DNA from: Paragonimus westermani
Taxonomy: Eukaryota; Platyhelminthes; Trematoda; Plagiorchiida; Troglotrematidae
Direction: 5' to 3'
DNA: 64,000 nucleotides
Assembly: GCA_008508345.1 (NCBI GenBank)
Contig: QNGE01001289.1
Span: 1-64,000, forward strand
Shown one piece after another: positions 21,101 through 30,325 of this stretch (position 1 is its first letter; every line of letters begins with the position of its first letter). The position numbers and the translations under genes were made by a program. The notes under the pieces were generated by a model, which worked only from the letters and a program-made list of their open reading frames with translations, had not been told where the DNA came from and did no database searches.

Positions 21101-24100
21101 GATTCAAAAGAAGTGCCGGGAACGCAACCAGCTTCTGTAAGTTCCCTCTGTGGATTTCACCAATGCTTTCGATTCTGAGCCATGTGGCGATGCCGGTAAG
21201 TTTGGATGTTTAAGTGAGTTCGTCAATTTAATCAATATTCGACGTTCTGGCACCCCACATCAGCCACACACCTCAACAATGTGCATGCTTCTGTCCGGAA
21301 GTGATACCGCGCTGTTTTCACACAGTGAGGGTAAACTCTGTCGGCTATTTATGACTTTCGCGACCACGGCATCAAAATTTGGGTTGGATATCTGCACAGG
21401 TGAGACATTTTCCTTCTTTCAGCCTTTTCCAGGCCGAGGTGCTATTCCAGCAAGTGCACCTCAAATTTGCATCACTGGAGAAGTCAACAGCTGCGCAGAC
21501 TTCTATTACGTGGGCAGCAATTTGTCACCAGATTTGTCCGCGAACCACGCGATTGCAAGCTCGCATGGCAAAGGCTGCTGTTTTCAGCCGCCCTGAAAGA
21601 CGTTTCTGGAAGAACCGCAGTCTGAAGATGGCCACAAAGTTCTGTGTGCACCACTCAATGGTGTTGTCTATACTGCTGTACAGCAGTGAATCTTGGACAT
21701 TCTATTGGTGGAACATGCGGTAACTTGACCGATCCGATCTGTTACTTCTGAGATGCATCTTCTGTCGGACGTACACGTACATCAGCGGCTGGACACGGAC
21801 TTGATTAAAGTCATGCCTTGCTAAATCACCTTGCTGGCTGCGATGCATCCGTCGGATGACTGATGGATGGACCCCGAAGCAGATATTGCGTGGCAACTAT
21901 AAGCAGCTAATCAAGATCTTAGTGGACAGAGTTGCGATGCAAGGATGTTATCCAAGTAAGTCTTCCGCGTAATTTTAGCGATCTTACGTCATGGAAAGAT
22001 GCATCCTCGAACAGGGGTGCCTGGGATAGTACAGTTCGGATTGGGGATCGACAGTTCAGTGAGCTGCATTTGTGAGCCCGTGAATTGAGGAGGGTGTGAT
22101 GCAATAGAACTGGAGGTGCCATAAATAGAGGTGGCGCGACTGTGTGACCGTAGATGCGGTCTTGAATTACCTGGCCAATTCTGATTGTTAGGTCATCAAC
22201 GTGCCCACTGCGCATTGTCAGCTAGGAAGCGATGCTTACGTTAGGCGTGGGTGAGTCTTTTATGTATATTTTTTCGTTCGTATCCGTCGACGACCGCCGT
22301 CTTTCTTCAGCTGTGTTGGCATGTTGTGCAATGTATTTGCTTTGGTTGAGCTTTACATTTCCCCCCCTCTCATTCTCAGTGCAATATTATGTGTGCAATG
22401 TTGTCCTGTGTCTCCTCTCCTCACAGCTTACCATTGAAACCCCCCTGTTTTTTAAAGATGGTGATTTTACTCTCATAATAGCCTACCATGTAGCCAACCA
22501 GAAGCGGCCGTCTGAACCGCAAAGACCTTCAGTCATGTACCTCTTGTGTTATTCTCTCGGGTTTATGCAGGATGCGTAGTGCGTGGATAGAATCACAAGT
22601 GGTGCAACAAACTATTTGTGGTGCTGATTATGCATGGGTTTTCTTTGGCTTTGGTCACTGTATGCAGACTGTTCCGAACTGAGTGCCTCTAACCATTTCG
22701 GTTACAGAATTTGATCACATGAATGATCCATTTTTCTCTCAGCCATCACACCTGAGCTCAGTTTGCACACAAGCATAACAATCCTTTACTTCACTATTTC
22801 GTTCGCACCCAGCACCTGTCTTTCAGCTTACGACACATTACCACAGACAAATACCTCGTTCCCATTACCTGGACTTGTTTAAAGTGGTACGTTTTCAGTG
22901 TTTTCTGACCTGTAGAACAGACAATGTCTGTAATCGATTTTGCATCGGATTTCCGCTGGTTTAGCTCGATTGCAGAACCTTGTTACCACATCCTGATTTT
23001 TTGCTGTCCGGTTTGAAAGAGATCTGAGGCAGACAGGCAAACAGACATGTCGCATCGGCCGATGAGTATTGTAAAGTATAACAATGTGCCTCTATGACTG
23101 TCGGCCCTGTATTATCGAGGTCACTAATTTTTCCAGTAAAAGGTCGGTTCCTTATTGTTAGTTTCGTGAAGCAAAGTGCGAAAATCCTACAGTTAACTGA
23201 TGATTTGTTTAGTTGGTCCTCCATTCAGCTCAGGTGATCCAGTTTGACAAATGAACCTATTTGTTTACGGTTACTGACAAGCATGCAAATACACTGTGAC
23301 TGTATGAGAACGCTTCATAAGAAATCAACCGATCTCCTCTTATTCTTTATCTTTCTGACTTTGACAGCAACCGAGTTACGTTATCATTAGGGTCACCATT
23401 TGCAGTAACCTGTGTGAGAAAACTCACAAAGCAAAGTTCTAAAATGTCGCTTACAAAAATAAGCGGCACGATCGTTAACGACGCTTAATCGTTCGGACCA
23501 GATAAAGCAAAAGTTTGGCTCGTTTCACGTAGGTCTATATGCACTGGTTGGACATGCGGTCGGTCAGAATTGTTTTCTACTCTTATAAATCACTCGATTA
23601 AGTGATCCTTACTGGATACCGCCTATTCACTCAAACACTGGCCCGTCTTAGTCAGGACAATTTCATCTAACTCTGTTTTCCGGCCGATAAACCAACATTT
23701 TTGTCTATCGGCTGGAATGTAGAAGGTGTACTGATGTGTCGCATGTCATGTGTGGCATGCATGTCGTTGTTTGTTATTTTGATACCAAGTTGAAATATGT
23801 ACATTTTGGCCGGTTGGTCTGCGGACCCATTATCCAAGTGAAGTAGATTTAAGCATTTTCACTGATTGGTCGAGCCACATTTTGTAGCTTGTAGAACTTT
23901 TCTGACGCTTCAGGTAACGCCTGTTTTTTTATCAGCTTTCGATTTGAAGCCTGTTTTCACGGTGATTTTTGTTGTAGCTTCCAGATTTCTCATAATGACA
24001 GGTCAGCCATATTCTGCTGTTTGATGCGTAAAGTCCAGTTCAGTCGTCACTTAATTCCGGATGAGTGCACGAAACTTCAGATTCGAGCCATATTTTTGCC

Positions 24101-24488
24101 TGTACATGACTGTTTTTATAAACTGTTTTATTTTTCGGTAAATTTTTAACATTTCTTCGTTTAGGTCATGGAAGACATTTGCCACAAAATACTAGACTTA
24201 TATCCACCTGACGGTGGTGTGAATGACGGCGTCGCGGAAGTGACCAAATCTGGTACCACTGTGGCCACCTCATCCAGCAGTTCCGCCGGTGGTCCCACTA
24301 ACTCATTGGCGCAATCCGTCGCGTCCAGAAACGTATCCGACCAGATGGTCAAACGACCACGACTAAGTAGTTCCGGCTATTCGTCTACACTGGAGCAATC
24401 GACCCGCGCGCCTTCCTTCTCTAAATCGTCCCACTCTACATCCACGGCCACACATCAGTCCTATTCCAGTCGTACCAATCGTCGATGA
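8946..24488 (+). CDS. CCNK: Cyclin K, spliced gene, five visible coding exons
   Basis: Joining 8946-9164, 9223-9354, 9430-9535, 15030-15247 and 24165-24488 gives an unbroken frame of about 332 residues that follows animal cyclin K throughout: [35 protein letters not shown] [69 protein letters not shown] and [14 protein letters not shown]. All introns are GT-AG with compatible phases (0, 0, 1, 0). Two cyclin boxes span about residues 10-230; a Ser/Thr-rich tail of about 90 residues follows. Cyclin K activates CDK12/CDK13, which phosphorylate the RNA polymerase II tail and support transcription of long and DNA-damage-response genes in the nucleus. The tail is short compared with the proline-rich tail of vertebrate cyclin K. 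The start is uncertain: an in-frame TAG at 8940-8942 precedes the ATG, but that AG could be an acceptor for an upstream exon. Confidence 0.93.
9223..9354 (+). CDS. CCNK: Cyclin K coding exon 2
   Basis: Starts after a CCCGTTTAG acceptor and encodes 44 residues, including [16 protein letters not shown], the most conserved stretch of the cyclin box. It ends at CGC/GTAAGT in phase 0. A 75-base intron follows. Confidence 0.93.
9430..9535 (+). CDS. CCNK: Cyclin K coding exon 3
   Basis: Starts after CTCTTGTAG and encodes [20 protein letters not shown] and the start of the second cyclin box, ending RIK plus one base at AAAG/GTAAGC (phase 1). The split glycine codon is completed by exon 4 across a 5.5-kb intron. 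Confidence 0.93.
9536..10550 (+). other. Intron 3 of cyclin K, first part; nothing recognised
   Basis: The region contains open stretches on both strands (for example 9763-10149) with no family resemblance I can name. It may be very old LINE sequence leading into the element that follows. Confidence 0.4.
10795..10850 (-). ncRNA. Hammerhead-ribozyme-like motif, left arm of palindrome
   Basis: The minus strand reads ACTC-CTGAGGA-A-GGTCTCC-CGA-GGTGGTT-GAAACGTA-GAGT. CTGAGGA fits the CUGANGA core and GAAA the second core strand; ACTC/GAGT closes helix I; ACGT is a truncated helix III as in the minimal dimer-type hammerheads of Penelope-like elements. Helix II has one U-U mismatch. Activity is not shown. 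Confidence 0.5.
10853..10908 (+). ncRNA. Hammerhead-like motif, right arm of palindrome, broken
   Basis: The plus strand has the CTGAGGA core (10865-10871), a GGTCACC-CGA-GGTGGTT stem and GAAA (10890-10893), but the following ACGTAGAG is shortened to ACAGAG. The two-base deletion removes helix III and the cleavage site, so this copy should be dead. Confidence 0.45.
12111..12691 (+). other. Intron 3 of cyclin K, between LINE and SINE pair
   Basis: No recognisable coding or repeat signal. Short overlapping open frames at 12284-12696 on both strands show no family resemblance and are treated as chance. Confidence 0.4.
12692..12966 (-). mobile_element. tRNA-derived SINE, minus-strand copy
   Basis: Read on the minus strand it has an A-box-like TGGCGCAGTGGTCAACACGG and a B-box GGAGTTCAAATCCC at tRNA-like spacing, then an unrelated tail with CTCGAGTCTAGTGCTTCTTTTC and an A/T-rich end. 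It matches the plus-strand copy at 13101-13377 along its whole length. Confidence 0.72.
13101..13377 (+). mobile_element. tRNA-derived SINE, plus-strand copy
   Basis: It carries GACGCAGTGGTCAACACGG (A-box-like, about 13173-13192) and GGAGTTCAAATCCTGG (B-box, about 13214-13229), the two internal RNA polymerase III promoter elements, followed by a shared tail ending AAAATAAACC. Together with its partner it forms a large inverted repeat. Confidence 0.72.
13378..15029 (+). other. Remainder of cyclin K intron 3; nothing recognised
   Basis: Apart from the short tandem repeat at 13523 there is no coding, RNA or repeat signal I can support. The pyrimidine tract and AG before exon 4 are at about 15013-15029. 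Confidence 0.45.
13523..13546 (+). repeat. Short tandem repeat
   Basis: CTATACTACTA units follow one another twice with a partial third. It lies in cyclin K intron 3; no function is suggested. Confidence 0.6.
15030..15247 (+). CDS. CCNK: Cyclin K coding exon 4
   Basis: Starts after ACTTTTTAG and completes the glycine codon. Encodes [27 protein letters not shown] and [13 protein letters not shown], the second cyclin box, ending at GAA/GTGAGT in phase 0. An 8.9-kb intron follows. Confidence 0.93.
15248..18659 (+). other. Intron 4 of cyclin K, first part; nothing firm
   Basis: No conserved protein or RNA gene is visible. A minus-strand B-box-like GGGCTCAAATCCTG at about 15446-15459 could be a trace of a SINE, but no matching A box was found. 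Confidence 0.45.
19330..20160 (+). pseudogene. LINE endonuclease, inactive
   Basis: Clear blocks are [32 protein letters not shown] sequence at about 19660-19745, then [28 protein letters not shown] at 19758-19843. The GDFN motif has become DDFN. A later block, SLDYMIM followed by a stop, [19 protein letters not shown] and TSHRLIGAK, holds the position of the catalytic Asp-His, where Asp has become Ser. Stops separate the blocks. Confidence 0.75.
20860..21960 (+). pseudogene. LINE reverse transcriptase and C-terminal region, inactive
   Basis: Blocks in order: [18 protein letters not shown] fingers, [48 protein letters not shown] (motif A, both aspartates kept), then a jump to [14 protein letters not shown] where the YADD box should be, [52 protein letters not shown] and [16 protein letters not shown]. 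Motif B is missing and the YADD box is damaged. The tail ([29 protein letters not shown]) matches the minus-strand copy at 46.9-47.2 kb. Confidence 0.85.
22226..24164 (+). other. End of cyclin K intron 4; nothing recognised
   Basis: No coding, RNA or repeat feature can be supported. A T-rich tract and TTCGTTTAG acceptor precede the last exon. Confidence 0.45.
24165..24488 (+). CDS. CCNK: Cyclin K terminal coding exon
   Basis: Starts after TTCGTTTAG and opens with [18 protein letters not shown], the conserved end of the cyclin K core. A low-complexity tail rich in Ser and Thr follows and ends in RTNRR with TGA at 24486-24488. The tail is the only part with no recognisable family similarity, as usual for cyclin K. 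I see no good donor inside it, so this is taken as the last coding exon. Confidence 0.85.
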   Translation, partial: VMEDICHKILDLYPPDGGVNDGVAEVTKSGTTVATSSSSSAGGPTNSLAQSVASRNVSDQMVKRPRLSSSGYSSTLEQSTRAPSFSKSSHSTSTATHQSYSSRTNRR

Positions 24489-25901
24489 CCAAAATTGTTT
24501 CATCGGTCCAATTTCATGTGTCTTTCAGGGCGATTGCTCCATTGGGGTAGAGCACCACACGTATCTGTGTGCGAGTTGGTCGGTCAATCTGTATTTGCAT
24601 TTGTCTTCTTATATGAAAAACCAAATCGAAGTATCTCACAAATACTATCTCCATGCACTTTCAATCTTTTGCTTTATGACTTGATGCTTGACACAACTGA
24701 ACTGTCTGACTCGTACCGATACACGTTGTCTCTAATACTGGGAACCAACCTACCGAGAGTTCACGAATCACAAAGATTCGAGTGGGCAGGAGAGAAGTTT
24801 CTTTGATTTCTTAGTGTCTTCAAGGTGAGACACTTAAGATAACCTCATAGTTAGAGGTCCGTGCTGCTTGTCCGTTTACCGGCGTGTCACGTGACGATAC
24901 TTGTAAAATCTCGAACAGTAAATCCTGTTCACCCGTTTATCAAGACGATCACTTGTATTTTTACTGGTTAACACTTTCAGATCAACTGACTGTTCGAAAA
25001 CGGGTATCCAGATTTTTCACCAGAACGTGGCGTCTATTGCCTATGAATCCACGTGTATGTCGAATTAATTCGAAATGACTTACCCATCCTCGGATTGTAA
25101 GGAACTGTTGGATCAGATGTCTCCAGCTCAAGAGGTGTTCCGCACAACATGGCTGGTTTATACACATTCCGTTGTTTTATCTAAGACAATTATTGTTTCC
25201 ACGCACCTTCATATTGTTCAGTAACCCGTACGCGTACTTAAAAGATCTCCATAATATGCCAGGAAGACAACAGTGGAGGCAACAATCATAATAGTTTGAC
25301 GTCCTTTCGGGTTGCCAGAAACGCCAAGACCCGGACACTTTTCTGCAGCGAACCTTTTTGTGTTCTAACGTTCAGCATGTTCGACACATGTGAGCTCGGA
25401 ATTCGAAAGTGCCTACAAAATGGCATTCTCTGCAGTGACAGCTTACGCCAGGCTGCCTTAGTGGAAGTCCTGTCGTCTGAATATTTCTTGTTTTCTTTTG
25501 ATGGAGCATAAATCGAGGTCCGTTTCACTAGTGCACTTCAGCGTCATTTCCCCAATGTACCAACCACTGACACTCCTCCATCACAGTCGATAATTTGGAT
25601 TGAACAACACTCAGCAGCTCTCGTATTCAGATAACCTTTCCAGCCGGCCTATTTCGAAAAGTCTACAATACCACATCGGTTTCTATTTTCAGGTGCAATT
25701 AATTACGCGCATGAATATCCACGTTCGATATAAAAGACAACGTTTTAAATCGAACGTTTGTGAGATTTGCTAGTTTCTACTTTCTCACACTCGATGAACT
25801 ATACTCGTGAATGTTAGGAGAATCCTCAGTCTGTTCAAAGCATTAAAAACGCACGTTCTCAGCGAATATGGATTCAACACTGATGTCTGGGGAAGAATAA
25901 A
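24489..25901 (+). other. CCNK: Probable cyclin K 3' untranslated region
   Basis: The sequence after the stop codon has no domain. The first canonical AATAAA I found on the plus strand is at 25896-25901, 1.4 kb from the stop, so the UTR could extend that far. An earlier non-canonical signal cannot be excluded. Confidence 0.35.
25896..25901 (+). terminator. Candidate polyadenylation signal AATAAA for cyclin K
   Basis: Canonical hexamer in GGAAGAATAAAGTTTC. Position is compatible with the end of the cyclin K transcript but unproven; such hexamers also occur by chance. Confidence 0.25.
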
Positions 25902-28900
25902 GTTTCAATATTGAGCATGCTGCTTTAGGACGAGCTTGCACAAAAGCAGTCATACTTGGTCACTGTCATGACACGTGTACCAAGGCCTGAAAGTGACTCC
26001 ACCGTCCGGTTGATAGTTAACTTTCGTAGTTCCAATTGCTCTCTATGGTTGGAATGGTGATATTTGTTGACTGGTTGCTTTCCATACTGTGACGTCAGTT
26101 AGTTGTAACTGAGTGACCTCATAATGTCATTGTTGTCGCCTCAGAAGCTTCTGGACCTTTTCGATTAGTAGTGACATGATGACAATTTGTCAGTGATCGT
26201 TACCACACAAAGAGTTAGTTATTCTCAACGTGGAATGGCTTTTATGCAGTTTAAAAGGTGTTTATTCTGCGCTCACGTAATTCACGCCTTCAGCAAACCA
26301 ATGAAAAATCGATCGACCCTGTTTTACAATATATTCCCATGAATCGGAGAGGTCTGTACAGAACTTCGAAACTTCTTAGGTCATGTGACCGCGCACTTTA
26401 CAGACTGATTAAAAACGATTAGTTTATTTCTATAATCATTTAATATGTAGAATGGTTAGAGGTAGCTGTAAACTGTACTGAGCAAGAGGTCACAAAGGAC
26501 CAGGCAGATTTGATACGGTCATGTGGAAGTCTATTACTGGACCGGGTTGGAGGTAACGTTGAAGAAGGACAAGCATAGGGTTGATTGGGATCAGAAAACG
26601 TTTTAGAGGTAGAGGACCACTTATTTAAACTGATAGAAAACAGTAAGTTCGCCGGGTTGTATAAAATCTGCGAACAAAAACAGGGAAAGTTTGCTAGACG
26701 GCAACACAACTCATGGACAGTATTCATGCACGCACGACCGAAACATTACAATATGCTGGTAATGTGAGTTTTTCAATCTCAGTTTAAACATTGCCTACAT
26801 TAGGGGATGTGCTGAATGTGATCCATTGTCACACTTTCTCATTAGTATTCAGAGAGGCCTTATTTTCGACACGAAACCGCTGACATCCGTCTAGTGACTA
26901 GTGCTGTTTTGCGCTATCAATCAGTATAGATACGACATGGCTACATTTGAGTGGTGAGGGAAATGAAGTACACCGGCCAACCGGTTTCTAGTTGGAAAAT
27001 GACTGAATGTTGGACTCCGATGATGAACCAACCTGTATACTGTACCAGACTTGGGAAGACAATAGCAATTAGGTTGGTAACGATTTAAATGGCATGTTTA
27101 ACAGTTATACACTATGCGTACAACTTATTTCTTGTGTGAACGTCTTTTTTCACTAGTCGTACGTTCGTATGAACCTGAAAAGTAGCATATTGGATGTAGA
27201 ACTATTGTTGATTTCGATGGGAATTCGCCTCCTCAGGTGGACTATGGGGGATAAAATTGAGAGCGGTCGTTGATAGTCGAAAATCTTCAGCAAACCCTTG
27301 GTTACGAATTTGAATCAAGTGCAGACTGTACACGAGACAATGTGGTCACAAGTCTAAGTTTTTTCTTTCATTCATTACGTTGGTGAAGCATTCAACGTAC
27401 AGCTATCGTTCGTTCTTCATGTCAGCATGCGTTAATTCTGACCAATTGATTGTGATGCGAATATCTCAATCGTATTGTTACCAACGATTTTCTGCATCCC
27501 GTGTTTCATTTATTAGAAAAATAGTTCTCTTCAATATGACCAAATTACGCTTTATTTAGCCCGGATAGTTGAATTGTCAATTTTCGACCTGCATCTTCGA
27601 TGAGTGAACACCATTTGTGTAAATTCGACTCACGTCGGTTATGAAACGTGATAGAACTCGTGGATAGTTCATTCGACGATCAAAATCAATTTCAGTTTTA
27701 CAGAACCGTTGGTTAATTTTGGTGATTTATTCATAAACAAGACTGGATTTATCTGAGAATCAGGTGAAGTAGGAGATTACAGAAAGACCAGATATTTGCA
27801 AGTGAATAATTTCAATCGGATCTGGTTGATGTGGAAACATCCAGAGGGGTCTGAATTAGCCCGATTAGTTGTCAAGTGGATTCTTCGTTGCCAATCTTCC
27901 GCACACTGTAAAGTTATGCAGATTAATGGAGTTACCGAATTGTTTATAAGGATAGATGTTTTGGGAATATATCGAAGTGAATGTTATGCAATGGTAGGAT
28001 TACACCCTGGGGCAACATCAGTATCATTGGTGCGTAATGATGACGCGTAACCGGAACAGCAAAATACTCGCCTGGCAAATCGACGGCTTACGTTTGAATG
28101 GCAGATTCGTTGAGAATTCAAAGCAAATTTGTCTACTTATACTCCCTAATGCCATTCTGACGACTAAAGAGCATACTCGGAAAGGGTGTGTTTTGCATCG
28201 AATGAACAAGACAGATGATAGCACTAACGGTTGAGCGTGAATGAGGGTAGACGAATGACTTAAAATCTGGGGCGTTCGCGTGAGTTTCCTTTTCGTAGCA
28301 GGAATTGGTTTTTGGAAAACTCAATGATATTCACGTGCACAAAACCGGGCAAAATTGGCCGTTGTTTTTCCGGGGGTTGGTGTGATACTTGTGGCCGTTC
28401 AGCAGTGAATCACTGAGCAGAAGTTTACGTAGAACTTCACACTTTCCATATGAACAATTTGCGTTGTACTCTCAGAGTTGATCGGAGACGAATACCGTTT
28501 CCGGCAGCCTGTCGAATAGAGACAACCAGCATCTAATTATGCAGTTGAAGGGTCACTGGCATGTCATGCTACAACCTTTTGGGAGGACTTCACGATAGGA
28601 GGATCTGGGCTACCAAATCGTGGTGCCTTTGGATAGTGAACACCTGGCTTAATGGAAATGTGCATCCAAAGGAAGGTTCATAGTGTTGTTCGGGCCGTTG
28701 TTTGTTCCGAATTGGTTGAATTCGTCTTACACAATACGTAATGACGTTAGAAATTCTCAAGGATTGTTAAGAAGCTAGAGATTGACCCGTCGACCTTCCT
28801 TGTGGGACTACTACAGGATAAAAAGTTTCCCTATAAAAACTGACCCGAAGCCACCCAGGAAACCGCGCTTGCTCCAACAGTCATATATATGAAGAGACAA

Positions 28901-29856
28901 CTTGCATGAACCTATGCTATGAGTAGGTAATGACACTCCCCATTACGCCTTCATTCAGACAAAGCTGTCCACAGGGTAACTATCAGGAACTTCCAGTTGG
29001 ATAATTATATTTGATCTCATACAAGTGACATTCCTTTCGGGAAGTTGGCTAATTTTATCCAACTGTACCATGTTACTGAATGAAGGTTATACGGCTTCAG
29101 TGATTAACGTAGATAAGCACCTTTCCTTGGCGTTTTGTATTGGAAGTGCAGTCTGCCATCTCGCGTTATGACTTTTGACACTAACCGTTAACAAATTCTG
29201 TGAACTTTTTTTCCACGTGATTTGTCCAGACCATAAGAATTTGAACGCACTGAAATACAGGTGGATTCCAACTTATCGCAAGTTTATCTTGACATAATGT
29301 TAGTTGCGTAACTTGTAAGAATGTTAACATAGTTTGTAATATATGATGTCTTCCAATGTATTTTTTCGACATTTCCGAGTGTCTTCCCTCTTCACGGTCG
29401 TTCGCACTAATTTTGATGGCATGGGTTGCACAGAATTATCAACATATGGTCGATCTCAGGAATAAACGCATTTCTCTCTTGCTCTGTGCAGGTGACTCAG
29501 CTTAGTTGCTTCGCATTGCAAATTAGGAAAACAGCTTTGATAAAACTAGTTCTTGTTTTTCTTTCCAAAATGTTGCCGAGTCTGTCGATAAAAATATGCC
29601 GTAGATTCAGCCAGGGAGGCTTACCCTTTGCGCTTGTGGAGTATGGTACATTTTCTCGTGGAACAGCGGCCTGGTTTACTGAAGTTTTTCGCACTTGTCT
29701 GAACGAACATGGTATTCATTTTGTGCTCTTGTTCTCTTAACACAACAAATACTCTGTGGCAGACAAGAGCTTAATTTCTGAATGACCTTCTGTAATAAGT
29801 TTGCCTCTTTTGTCGACAGATCACATCTCACACTGGACCTCCTTAGCAGCGCCTAA
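25902..29856. other. Gene-poor stretch; nothing recognised
   Basis: Open frames on either strand are short, overlap one another and match no family I know, including the cleaner-looking one at 27796-28050. No RNA gene or clear repeat was seen. Confidence 0.45.
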
Positions 29857-30325
29857 TGTTATAACGCGGAACGACCGAGCGAATGCAATCGATTTGTAAC
29901 GATCCCCACGGAAATATGTGGCGGAGAGACCGAGCGAACACAATCGAGCTGTAGCGATCCCTACGAAGCAATAATACTGTACACGCTATTGTAACCCCGA
30001 AGAGCCAATCCCCAAGCAGACTATGAAGAATAAACACTGGCCTCCAGAAATAGGGTTTTTACTGTCTTAGTCCGAAGACAAATTGCGAGCGCAGCTCGCT
30101 TATTTATAGCCCGTCAAGCGACCTTGTGAATAATGTTCAATGAAGTGCATAAAAAGCGTCCTAGGTCATAAATCAGCAAATTGGCGTCCAGCTGGTAAAT
30201 CGGCGCGAGAAATAAAAATGACGACGCAGTGGCGGCGCGAAAAAGAGGAATTTGAATTTACAAAAGTAATAACTGTTCACTAGTGGTTAATTGGACCTTT
30301 TTTGGGGTAATTACCATCCCCAACA
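29857..30325 (-). mobile_element. Solo LTR (469 bases) of a Ty3/Gypsy-type retrotransposon, probable
   Basis: The block begins TGTTATAACG and ends CCCCAACA, giving TGTT...AACA ends on either strand. CCTA occurs just left (29852-29855) and directly right (30326-30329), a possible 4-base target duplication with one extra A on the left. On the minus strand a TATAAATA box lies at 30101-30108, inside the LTR as expected for U3. No gag, pol or second LTR is next to it, so it is solo. The length is close to what I recall for fluke CsRn1-type LTRs; that link is from memory. Confidence 0.55.
29873..29974. repeat. Two-copy tandem repeat inside the solo LTR
   Basis: GACCGAGCGAATGCAATCGA (29873) recurs as GACCGAGCGAACACAATCGA (29928), a 55-base offset, each followed by TGTARCGATCCCYACG. 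Internal duplications of this sort are common in LTR U3/U5 regions. Confidence 0.75.

Larger units (their letters stand above)
18660..22225 (+). mobile_element. Near-full-length but decayed LINE in cyclin K intron 4, sense orientation
   Basis: The element has a leader (about 18690-19300) shared with 4031-4640 and 5135-5340, an endonuclease (about 19330-20160), connector, RT (about 20860-21960) and a 3' tail (about 21960-22225) that matches, inverted, the element at 46720-47520. Every part has stops. The RT palm carries an internal deletion of roughly 100 codons that removes motif B. Its endonuclease style differs from that of the elements at 1-6307, so at least two LINE families are present. 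It is carried in the cyclin K primary transcript and removed with the intron. Confidence 0.85.

Noticed and set aside
27796..28050. 84-codon open frame with a protein-like feel
   Set aside because: No recognisable family and no convincing acceptor or donor at its edges.
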